From contig SKPU01000246.1 in assembly GCA_007119335.1 (NCBI GenBank), forward strand, positions 1-5,111: DNA of 5,111 nucleotides. The letters are read 5' to 3'. Below the pieces are notes generated by a model. The model searched no databases and was not told the DNA's origin. It saw nothing but the letters and a program-made list of their open reading frames with translations. Position numbers and translations under genes: made by a program. Positions 1-5,111 of this stretch are shown here, one piece after another (within the stretch, counting starts at the first letter, position 1; each line of letters starts with the position of its first letter). The DNA is from Syntrophomonadaceae bacterium. GTDB taxonomy: Bacteria; Bacillota; Dethiobacteria; DTU022.

Positions 1-222
1 GAAGGCGGTGGCGGTAAGATGTGGGTGGAATCCACATCGACTAAAGATCGGCTCGCTGATGTTCGCATCAGAGACGCAAAAGAGCTTGGCGCCGATATAG
101 TGGCTGCTGCCTGTCCATTTTGTGTGTTAACCTTGGAAGATGCCATGAAAAACCTTGGTTATGAGGAAGAAATGCGGGTAGCTGAAATTATGGAGTTATT
201 AGGAGAATTTGTAGAAGCCTGA
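1..222 (+). CDS. CCG-domain (Fe-S)-binding protein, HdrB/HdrD or Etf:quinone oxidoreductase type, C-terminal fragment
   Basis: Frame 1 is open from the first base of the window to TGA at 220-222, giving the last 73 residues of a protein whose start lies to the left. The fragment opens with EGGGGKMW, the glycine-rich stretch that directly follows the CCG motif of cysteine-rich (CCG/DUF224) domains. It then has ACPFC at 91-105, which supplies the closing CxxC of that domain. The domain binds a [4Fe-4S] or noncubane cluster in HdrB/HdrD, GlcF, LutA and the membrane EtfAB:menaquinone oxidoreductase. Standing 35 bases before etfB, it is probably the redox partner of the Etf encoded next. The ATG at 19 is internal and is not the start. 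The visible part cannot separate a soluble HdrD-like protein (HdrC-HdrB fusion) from a membrane-anchored quinone reductase. Family confidence is high, subtype low. Confidence 0.85.
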   Translation, partial: EGGGGKMWVESTSTKDRLADVRIRDAKELGADIVAAACPFCVLTLEDAMKNLGYEEEMRVAEIMELLGEFVEA

Positions 223-240
223 TTTGGCTTTAAACCTGGT

Positions 241-248
241 AGGAGGTG
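241..248 (+). promoter_or_regulatory. Ribosome binding site of etfB
   Basis: AGGAGGTG is a near-perfect match to the 16S anti-Shine-Dalgarno sequence and ends 9 bases before the ATG at 258. A second ATG at 251 lies between this site and the real start but is in another frame and reaches a stop after 13 codons. The site therefore supports 258 as the start of etfB. Confidence 0.85.
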
Positions 249-257
249 GCATGAAAT

Positions 258-1046
258 ATGAAAACTATTGTTTGCATCAAGTATGTGCCTGATACTTCTG
301 AAGCGGAAGTTAAGGTTAATCCTGACGGCAAAACAGTTGACAACAGTCGGTTTTCTTACGACATCAACGACGCCGACAACTATGCTGTGGAAGAGTCAGT
401 TCTGATTAAAGAAGATAAGGGCGGCGAAGTAGATGTCGTTTCAATCGGTCCAAAGCAGTCTGATGTAATGATTCGCATGGCTTTGGCCAAGGGTTGTGAC
501 AGAGCTAAGCGTATTGAAGACGAAAGAATCGCCGATCACGATCCGCTGATGGTGGCCAAAGTGCTGGCCGGGGCAATCAAGGGTGAAAAGTTTGATCTGA
601 TTATGACCGGCTGTTACTCTAATGATGACGGCCATATGTCGACCGGTGTAGCCCTGGCTGAAGAGTTAGGCGTGAATCATGCCTCCATGGTCAAGAAAGT
701 AGAAGTCCTTGACGGTAAGGTTAAGGCCCACCGTGAATTGGAAGGTGGATTGATGGAAGTGGTTGAACTTGAACTTCCGGCAGTTCTCACTATTCAGACT
801 GGTATTAACGAACCTCGCTATGCGCCAATTCGAGGGATTCGGCAAGCCCAGAAAAAGGAACTCAGTGTTGCCGGCCTGGATGATCTGAGCATTGACCCCG
901 CAGAAGTAGGTGCCGAAGCATCCCAGGTAGTTCTTGAAAACCTCTACATACCTGAAGTTGAAAGTGCAGCGGAATTTATCGAGGGTGAGCCGGACGAGAA
1001 AGCTGAAAAACTGGCATCCATCCTGGTTAAGGGAGGCTTAGTATAA
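258..1046 (+). CDS. etfB: Electron transfer flavoprotein beta subunit
   Basis: EtfB pairs with EtfA to form a cytoplasmic FAD-containing heterodimer that shuttles electrons between acyl-CoA dehydrogenase-type flavoenzymes and a further acceptor. The 262-residue product has the family's usual length. It begins MKTIVCIKYVPDT, the standard first strand, and has an adenine-nucleotide-binding segment at about residues 112-140 (FDLIMTG, then NDDG, then ALAEELG). It also carries the family motif NEPRYAPIRGI, followed by AQKKEL, at about 192-210. The binding loop departs from the usual GxQAIDxDxxQVGP form: it reads TGCYSNDDGHMSTG, keeping only an acidic pair, and the proline expected after LG is absent. 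This marks a divergent EtfB clade; whether it binds AMP or a second, bifurcating FAD cannot be decided by eye. The stop codon overlaps the etfA start (TAATG), so translation is probably coupled. The start is supported by the AGGAGGTG site. Confidence 0.95.
   Translation: MKTIVCIKYVPDTSEAEVKVNPDGKTVDNSRFSYDINDADNYAVEESVLIKEDKGGEVDVVSIGPKQSDVMIRMALAKGCDRAKRIEDERIADHDPLMVAKVLAGAIKGEKFDLIMTGCYSNDDGHMSTGVALAEELGVNHASMVKKVEVLDGKVKAHRELEGGLMEVVELELPAVLTIQTGINEPRYAPIRGIRQAQKKELSVAGLDDLSIDPAEVGAEASQVVLENLYIPEVESAAEFIEGEPDEKAEKLASILVKGGLV
1031..1036 (+). promoter_or_regulatory. Ribosome binding site of etfA, inside the end of etfB
   Basis: GGGAGG lies within the last codons of etfB, 9 bases before the ATG at 1046. 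It gives etfA its own initiation signal in addition to coupling through the one-base TAATG overlap, consistent with equal production of the two Etf subunits. Confidence 0.75.
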
Positions 1047-2020
1047 TGGGTAACGTTTTACTACTAGCAGAGCATCGGCAGGGAGCTTTAAGAGATATTA
1101 CTTTTGAAATGATGGCTATCGCCCCTAAACTAGCTGAAGATATGGGTGGTGAAGTAACTGCTCTGCTTATCGGCAGCGGCATGGATGATATGGCCAAAAA
1201 GCTGAGTGAATACGGGGTCAAGGTGCAGGTTATCGACGACCCCGGGTTTGAGAACTTTAACGCAGAAAAATATCAGAAGGTACTATCTGTCCTGATTGAC
1301 GAAATGAAGCCTGCGGTATTGATGACCGGGCAGACTGCCCAGGGTGTGGATTTTATGCCTGCTCTGGCCGTGGAGAAAAAACTGCCCCTGGTTGCCGAAG
1401 CGATCGGGCTTGAATATGTTGACGGCACACTCAAGGCCACCCGCCAGATGTATTCCGGTAAAGTAAGTGCTACAGTGGCTTTTAAACCGGCTGAAACATA
1501 CCTGGTTACAATCCGGGAAGGCGCTGTTGAAGCACCGGAACCTGCCGCAGCTGGTAGTGTTGAAAAAATAGATTCTCCATTCAAAGAAGATATTACCTAC
1601 CGTAAATTTGTAGAGTATATCGAAGCAGAAGTCGGAGATGTTGATATCACCCAGTCTGAAATCCTTGTTGCTGTCGGGCGTGGACTTAAAGAAGATAAAA
1701 ATATGACTTTAATTGAAGAACTGGCCCAGGGTATCAAGGCCGATGTTGCCGGTTCCAGAGCAGCAACAGATGCTGGCTGGATTCCTCATGATCGCCAGGT
1801 AGGGACTTCCGGTAAAACAGTTAAGCCGAAGTTATACCTTGCGATGGGTATTTCTGGCGCATTCCAGCACGTTGCCGGAATGAAGGGGGCCAAAACTGTA
1901 GTAGCCATTAACAAAGACCCTGAAGCGCCGATCTTTACCGTGGCTGACTACGCTATAGTGGATGATATGTTCAAGGTTATTCCTGCTTTACAAGAAAAGA
2001 TTAAAGAACTGAAAGGATAA
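1046..2020 (+). CDS. etfA: Electron transfer flavoprotein alpha subunit
   Basis: EtfA holds the electron-carrying FAD of the EtfAB heterodimer. The 324-residue protein has two parts. The N-terminal Rossmann-like domain (about 1-190, starting [13 protein letters not shown]) contacts EtfB. The C-terminal FAD domain (about 205-324) shows the full signature set: VGRGLK at 210-215, [10 protein letters not shown] at 236-245 with the flavin-tuning arginine at 238, VGTSGKTV at 252-259, [12 protein letters not shown] at 268-279 with the conserved histidine at 275, and [10 protein letters not shown] soon after. In VGTSGK the residue matching the threonine of the common QTGK form is serine 255, a conservative change. 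There is no N-terminal ferredoxin extension of the kind found in some anaerobe EtfA proteins, so electrons probably leave by a separate protein such as the CCG protein upstream or HdrA downstream. It is followed by a 42-base gap to hdrA. Confidence 0.96.
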   Translation: MGNVLLLAEHRQGALRDITFEMMAIAPKLAEDMGGEVTALLIGSGMDDMAKKLSEYGVKVQVIDDPGFENFNAEKYQKVLSVLIDEMKPAVLMTGQTAQGVDFMPALAVEKKLPLVAEAIGLEYVDGTLKATRQMYSGKVSATVAFKPAETYLVTIREGAVEAPEPAAAGSVEKIDSPFKEDITYRKFVEYIEAEVGDVDITQSEILVAVGRGLKEDKNMTLIEELAQGIKADVAGSRAATDAGWIPHDRQVGTSGKTVKPKLYLAMGISGAFQHVAGMKGAKTVVAINKDPEAPIFTVADYAIVDDMFKVIPALQEKIKELKG

Positions 2021-2025
2021 AGTTT

Positions 2026-2043
2026 GCAAGGGCCAATCTTTGC
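2026..2043 (+). other. Possible small mRNA hairpin in the etfA-hdrA gap
   Basis: GCAAGG (2026-2031) can pair with CTTTGC (2038-2043) through six pairs including one G-T, leaving a six-base loop. It ends directly before the hdrA ribosome binding site. It has no T-run and is too weak for a terminator. It might affect hdrA translation or transcript processing, or be chance. Confidence 0.2.
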
Positions 2044-2049
2044 GGGAGG
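2044..2049 (+). promoter_or_regulatory. Ribosome binding site of hdrA (long spacing)
   Basis: GGGAGG is the only Shine-Dalgarno-like match in the gap. It ends 13 bases before the ATG at 2063, longer than usual. An ATG at 2050 touches the site directly, is out of frame and stops after six codons. An in-frame TAA at 2057-2059 rules out any start of hdrA further left, so 2063 is the first possible start. Confidence 0.6.
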
Positions 2050-2062
2050 ATGAAAATAACAG

Positions 2063-4063
2063 ATGACTGATAAACCGAAAGTTGGCGTCTATATCTGCCA
2101 TTGCGGCATTAACATTGCTTCTACGGTAGATGTGGAGGCAGTCGAAGAATATGCTTTAAAACTGCCTAATGTGAAAGTAGCGCGCACCTATTCCTATATG
2201 TGTTCTGATCCCGGACAGGCCCTGATCAAAGAAGATATTAAAGAACAGGGTCTAAACCGGATCGTGGTTGCTTCCTGTTCTCCCCGGATGCATGAACCTA
2301 CTTTTAGAAAAACAATCGAGGGAGCGGGAATCAACCCATATTTTCTGGAGATGGCCAATATCCGGGAGCAGTGTTCCTGGGTCCATGAAGATCCGAAAGA
2401 AGCAACTGCAAAAGCAAAAAAACTAGTCGCAGCTTCGGTAGCTAAAGTCCGACTGCTTGAAGCATTGGAATCTAAAGAGGTTGATGCTGAACCAGCTACG
2501 TTGATTATCGGTGCTGGCATAGCCGGGATACAGGCTGCACTTGATATAGCGGATGCCGGGTTTAAAGTTTACCTGGTGGAAAAGACTCCTTCGGTAGGCG
2601 GCCGTATGGCACAGCTTGATAAAACCTTTCCCACGCTTGACTGTTCGGCCTGTATTCTGACCCCTAAAATGGTCGATTGTGCCAGCCACCCTAACATCGA
2701 ACTTTTGAGCTATTCTGAAGTTGATGAAATTGGGGGCTATATTGGTAACTTCGATGTCAAGGTCCGCAAAAAAGCTCGTTATGTCGATTTCGATAAATGT
2801 ACCGGTTGTGGCGATTGCGCTAAAGAATGCCGGGTAGCTGACCGTTTCCCGAATGAATTCGACATGGGAATGGGAAAACGCTCTGCAGTTTATCTGCCCT
2901 TTCCCCAGGCAGTTCCGGCCAAGTATACAATTGACCCTGAAAGCTGCCTGTACCTGACAAAAGGGAAGTGCGGTAAAGGACCGAAATGCCAGGAAGTCTG
3001 CGGGGTGGGAGCGATAGACTTCGAACAGGAAGATGAAATTGTCGAATTTAAGGTCGGAGCGGTTATTGTAGCTACCGGGTTCGATCCTTTCGATCCCTCA
3101 CGCAAGCCTGAATACGGGTACGATAATTATCCAAATGTGATTACCGGTATGGAGATGGAACGCCTGGTCTCTGCCTCGGGACCGACCGGCGGCAAGGTGA
3201 TGATTTCTAACGGTGAAGAGGAAATCGAACCGAAAGAGGTTGCCTTTATCAAGTGTGTCGGATCGCGTGATGCAAGTGTTGGAAACGAATACTGCTCAAG
3301 GGTTTGCTGTATGTATACTGCTAAGCAGGCTCATTTGATCAGAGAAAAATTGCCTGATGCCAACATTAGGATCTACTACATGGATGTCCGGGCTTTCGGA
3401 AAGGGTTATGAAGAGTTTTACGATCGGGTTCGCCGGGAAAACGTCCGCTATATCAGGGGAAACCCTTCTGAAATATTCAAAAAAGGCAACAAACTTGTTG
3501 TCAAAGTTGAAGATACCCTAACTGCAACTCCTCTCGAAGACGAAGTGGATATGGTAGTGCTTGGAGTTGGCCTGGAACCGCGAGCCGAAATGCGTGAAAT
3601 TATGGACTTACTCCGGCTTTCCCAGTCAACGGATCGGTTCTTCCTTGAAGCGCATCCGAAACTGGGCCCGGTGGATACAGCTACCGACGGTGTTTTTATA
3701 GCAGGCTGTTGTCAGGGGCCTAAGGATATCCCTGACACTGTAGCCCAGGCCAAAGGAGCTGCCGCATCGGCAATGATTCCAATGGCTCGCGGGAAAGTTA
3801 TGATCAGTGCCCAGGTTGCAGAAGTTAATGAAGCAACCTGTCGGGGCTGTAGTTTTTGTGTTGAGATTTGCCCCTATTCGGCAATTGAAATGGTTACGGT
3901 TAATCGCTTTGGACACGAACTGGAAGTCGCCAGAGTTAACGAAGCGCTTTGCAAAGGTTGTGGATCTTGTTCAGCGGCCTGTCTTTCCGATTCAATTCAA
4001 CCGAAGTCATTCCGCGATAGCCAGATATTACCGCAGATAGCGGCATTGGGGGCCATGAGATGA
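2063..4063 (+). CDS. hdrA: HdrA-type flavo-iron-sulfur subunit (CoB-CoM heterodisulfide reductase subunit A family)
   Basis: HdrA is the FAD-bearing, electron-bifurcating subunit of cytoplasmic heterodisulfide-reductase-type complexes. In bacteria the final disulfide substrate is generally unknown. The 666-residue protein has the complete methanogen-type layout. The N-terminal domain (1 to about 140) starts with CHCG at 12-15, with further cysteines at 47, 72 and 104. A thioredoxin-reductase-like FAD domain begins at GAGIAG (150-155) and continues with EKTPSVGGRM (173-182) and TLDCSAC (cysteines 194 and 197). An inserted ferredoxin domain (about 240-320) has C246xxC249xxC252xxxC256 and a second group at C295, C303, C309 and C313. 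The second part of the flavin domain has ATGFDPFDP, KCVGSRD (C398), CSRVCC (411-416) and GVFIAGCCQG (543-552). The C-terminal ferredoxin has CxxCxxCxxxC groups at 593-603 and 630-640. No HdrB or HdrC gene follows within the window. The stop overlaps mvhD by ATGA. Confidence 0.96.
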   Translation: MTDKPKVGVYICHCGINIASTVDVEAVEEYALKLPNVKVARTYSYMCSDPGQALIKEDIKEQGLNRIVVASCSPRMHEPTFRKTIEGAGINPYFLEMANIREQCSWVHEDPKEATAKAKKLVAASVAKVRLLEALESKEVDAEPATLIIGAGIAGIQAALDIADAGFKVYLVEKTPSVGGRMAQLDKTFPTLDCSACILTPKMVDCASHPNIELLSYSEVDEIGGYIGNFDVKVRKKARYVDFDKCTGCGDCAKECRVADRFPNEFDMGMGKRSAVYLPFPQAVPAKYTIDPESCLYLTKGKCGKGPKCQEVCGVGAIDFEQEDEIVEFKVGAVIVATGFDPFDPSRKPEYGYDNYPNVITGMEMERLVSASGPTGGKVMISNGEEEIEPKEVAFIKCVGSRDASVGNEYCSRVCCMYTAKQAHLIREKLPDANIRIYYMDVRAFGKGYEEFYDRVRRENVRYIRGNPSEIFKKGNKLVVKVEDTLTATPLEDEVDMVVLGVGLEPRAEMREIMDLLRLSQSTDRFFLEAHPKLGPVDTATDGVFIAGCCQGPKDIPDTVAQAKGAAASAMIPMARGKVMISAQVAEVNEATCRGCSFCVEICPYSAIEMVTVNRFGHELEVARVNEALCKGCGSCSAACLSDSIQPKSFRDSQILPQIAALGAMR

Positions 4064-4506
4064 GCGATAAGCAAGCAGTAAAAAATAAGGAACCTAACAT
4101 TGTAGCCTTCCTTTGTAACTGGTGTTCCTATGCAGGAGCAGACCTGGCGGGGACCAGCAGGGTTCAGTACCCGGCTAACCTCCAGGTGATACGGGTCATG
4201 TGTAGCGGCCGGGTTAACCCGCTCTATGTAATGAATGCACTCCAGCAGGGTGCTGACGGGGTTCTTGTTTCAGGCTGTCATCCCGGAGACTGCCATTATA
4301 TGGAGGGTAATTATTATGCCAGGCGCCGCCTGGGTATGCTCAAAGATTTAATGGAATTTGTCGGGGTTGATCCACGGCGTTTCCATATGAGTTGGGTTTC
4401 CGCTTCCGAAGGACACAAATGGAAAGAAGTTGTGGAAAAAACCGTTGAAGATGCAAAAGAAGCCGGGCCGTTCGAAGGTTTTAGGCGCCGGCAGATCGAC
4501 TGGTAG
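4060..4506 (+). CDS. mvhD: MvhD-type [2Fe-2S] protein, hydrogenase/Hdr iron-sulfur subunit
   Basis: MvhD proteins pass electrons from an input enzyme (a [NiFe]-hydrogenase in methanogens, a formate or NAD(P)H module elsewhere) into HdrA through a [2Fe-2S] cluster. The 148-residue product is of ordinary size for the family and shows its conserved cysteines: FLCNWCSY (C19, C22), VMCSGRV (C48) and SGCHPGDCHY (C73, C78). The segments NPLYVMNALQQGADGV and NYYARRR are likewise typical. It is soluble, with no signal peptide or membrane segment. Its ATG overlaps the hdrA stop as ATGA, and a G-run at 4048-4052 is the only nearby ribosome-binding candidate, so translation is probably coupled to hdrA, in keeping with a fixed ratio in one complex. 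No hydrogenase large or small subunit is visible here, so its electron donor is probably the product of the next gene or one beyond the right edge. Confidence 0.94.
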   Translation: MSDKQAVKNKEPNIVAFLCNWCSYAGADLAGTSRVQYPANLQVIRVMCSGRVNPLYVMNALQQGADGVLVSGCHPGDCHYMEGNYYARRRLGMLKDLMEFVGVDPRRFHMSWVSASEGHKWKEVVEKTVEDAKEAGPFEGFRRRQIDW

Positions 4507-4511
4507 GGGGG
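4506..4511 (+). promoter_or_regulatory. Ribosome binding site of the FdhB/FrhB-like gene
   Basis: A run of six G residues beginning at the last base of the mvhD stop codon ends 7 bases before the ATG at 4519. It is a weaker match than AGGAGG but correctly placed, and supports 4519 as the start. Confidence 0.55.
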
Positions 4512-4518
4512 TTCTAAG

Positions 4519-5111
4519 ATGGATCTTGATAAATTACGCGAAACCGCGGCGGAGGTAGTTGCCCGTGAAGATGTAAAATACCTGCTTGGCTGGAAACCGG
4601 GCACTTTCGGCTACCGGGTCGCCCCGGGCTTTGTTGAAGACACTGCCGGCGCTGCAGAGTTGATCTTTTCACCCCTCTGCACCGCCAACCTGGCTACATA
4701 CCTGACTCTGGCGGAAAAACTGCCGGTGCCGCGCGGCCAGGAACCCGATCAACGCAAGGTTGCTGTGATGGTCAAAGGTTGTGATAGCCGGGCGGTAACT
4801 CAGCTGTTGGTGGAAAAGGGTATTGATCGGAATGATCTTATCATTATCGGCTGTCCCTGTCCGGGCATGGTCGATCCTGCTTTGCTGGCTGAAAAATATC
4901 CTGAAACTGAAGAACTAACCGAAGTAAAGTGGAGTGAGGACGGATTTTTGATCACTCAAAACGGAAGTGAAACAAATTTAACCAGAGATGAATTTCTGGC
5001 TGAAAAATGTCAGCTCTGCCGTTATCCAAACCCAGTAATCAGTGATATTATGCTTGGTGAACCGGTTGAGAGATGGGAACCGGCAGAAGATAAAGGTGTG
5101 ACTGAGGTTGA
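4519..5111 (+). CDS. FdhB/FrhB-like iron-sulfur protein (formate dehydrogenase beta / F420-dehydrogenase beta family), N-terminal part
   Basis: An open frame starts 12 bases after mvhD and runs without a stop to the right edge, giving 197 complete codons; the C-terminal part is outside the window. The visible part resembles beta-subunit-like proteins encoded beside hdrA-mvhD in anaerobes. It shows LIFSPLC (C54), VKGCDSRAV at 85-93, IIGCPCPGM at 110-118 (C112, C114) and CQLCRYPNP at 164-172 with a CxxC pair followed by proline. In the wider family the KGCD(S)R segment and nearby cysteines belong to the FrhB/FdhB fold, which in characterised members binds flavin and [4Fe-4S] clusters and handles F420, formate-derived or NAD(P)H electrons. 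A role as the electron-input subunit for MvhD-HdrA is inferred from position. Further ferredoxin-like clusters would be expected in the missing part. The assignment rests on motifs alone, so the exact subfamily is uncertain. Confidence 0.75.
   Translation, partial: MDLDKLRETAAEVVAREDVKYLLGWKPGTFGYRVAPGFVEDTAGAAELIFSPLCTANLATYLTLAEKLPVPRGQEPDQRKVAVMVKGCDSRAVTQLLVEKGIDRNDLIIIGCPCPGMVDPALLAEKYPETEELTEVKWSEDGFLITQNGSETNLTRDEFLAEKCQLCRYPNPVISDIMLGEPVERWEPAEDKGVTEV

Noticed and set aside
19..222. A small complete gene starting at the ATG at 19
   Set aside because: The same frame is open to the window's left edge and encodes the EGGGGK stretch that belongs to the CCG domain just before this ATG, so the gene is a truncated larger protein.
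1273..1584. Minus-strand open frame of 103 codons inside etfA
   Set aside because: It lies wholly within a well-supported EtfA coding region, has no ribosome binding site that stands out and no recognisable motif; it is a shadow of the real gene.
2021..2062. A transcription terminator or internal promoter between etfA and hdrA
   Set aside because: The possible stem is short and has no T-run, and I see no convincing -35/-10 pair; the genes are best read as one operon.
2194..2520. Minus-strand open frame of 108 codons inside hdrA
   Set aside because: It covers the conserved N-terminal HdrA domain on the opposite strand; composition is serine/alanine-rich, as expected of an antisense shadow.
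3807..4040. Plus-strand open frame of 77 codons in another frame of hdrA
   Set aside because: It overlaps the conserved C-terminal ferredoxin clusters of HdrA and shows no family features of its own.
4314..4604. Minus-strand open frame spanning the end of mvhD and the start of the next gene
   Set aside because: It crosses two plus-strand genes with clear motifs and a proper junction; no independent evidence of coding.

Overview
The window reads as one continuous plus-strand operon segment from an obligately anaerobic bacterium. It holds six closely spaced genes and nothing else of size. Moderate base composition, strong purine-rich Shine-Dalgarno sites, ATG starts and the Etf/Hdr/MvhD gene content point to a Clostridia-type Firmicute (syntrophic fatty-acid or aromatic degrader, sulfate reducer or acetogen). 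That placement is inference: there is no rRNA or other marker here, and a Desulfobacterota host cannot be excluded.

Layout, left to right: (1) 1-222, the C-terminal end of a CCG-domain Fe-S protein (HdrB/HdrD/EtfAB:quinone-oxidoreductase type), cut by the left edge; (2) 258-1046, electron transfer flavoprotein beta subunit; (3) 1046-2020, electron transfer flavoprotein alpha subunit, overlapping etfB by one base; (4) 2063-4063, a full-length 666-residue HdrA flavo-iron-sulfur protein; (5) 4060-4506, an MvhD-type [2Fe-2S] protein, overlapping hdrA by ATGA; (6) 4519 to the right edge, the N-terminal 197 residues of an FdhB/FrhB-like iron-sulfur protein, cut by the right edge. No gap exceeds 42 bases. 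I see no promoter, terminator, RNA gene, insertion sequence, CRISPR array or significant repeat; the operon promoter must lie to the left.

How the genes may work together (inference from known families): EtfAB carries electrons from or to flavin enzymes such as acyl-CoA dehydrogenases. The CCG protein next to it is the usual partner that moves Etf electrons to quinone or to a disulfide-type site. HdrA is the bifurcating flavin subunit of heterodisulfide-reductase-type complexes, MvhD links HdrA to an electron-input enzyme, and FdhB/FrhB-like proteins are typical of formate, F420 or NAD(P)H input modules. Their co-transcription suggests a soluble electron-confurcating or bifurcating system joining Etf-level electrons to ferredoxin, formate or H2. 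The families are known; the combined Etf + HdrA-MvhD-FdhB arrangement, the unusual nucleotide-binding loop of this EtfB and the unusual spacing of one HdrA cluster are the points worth a second look.
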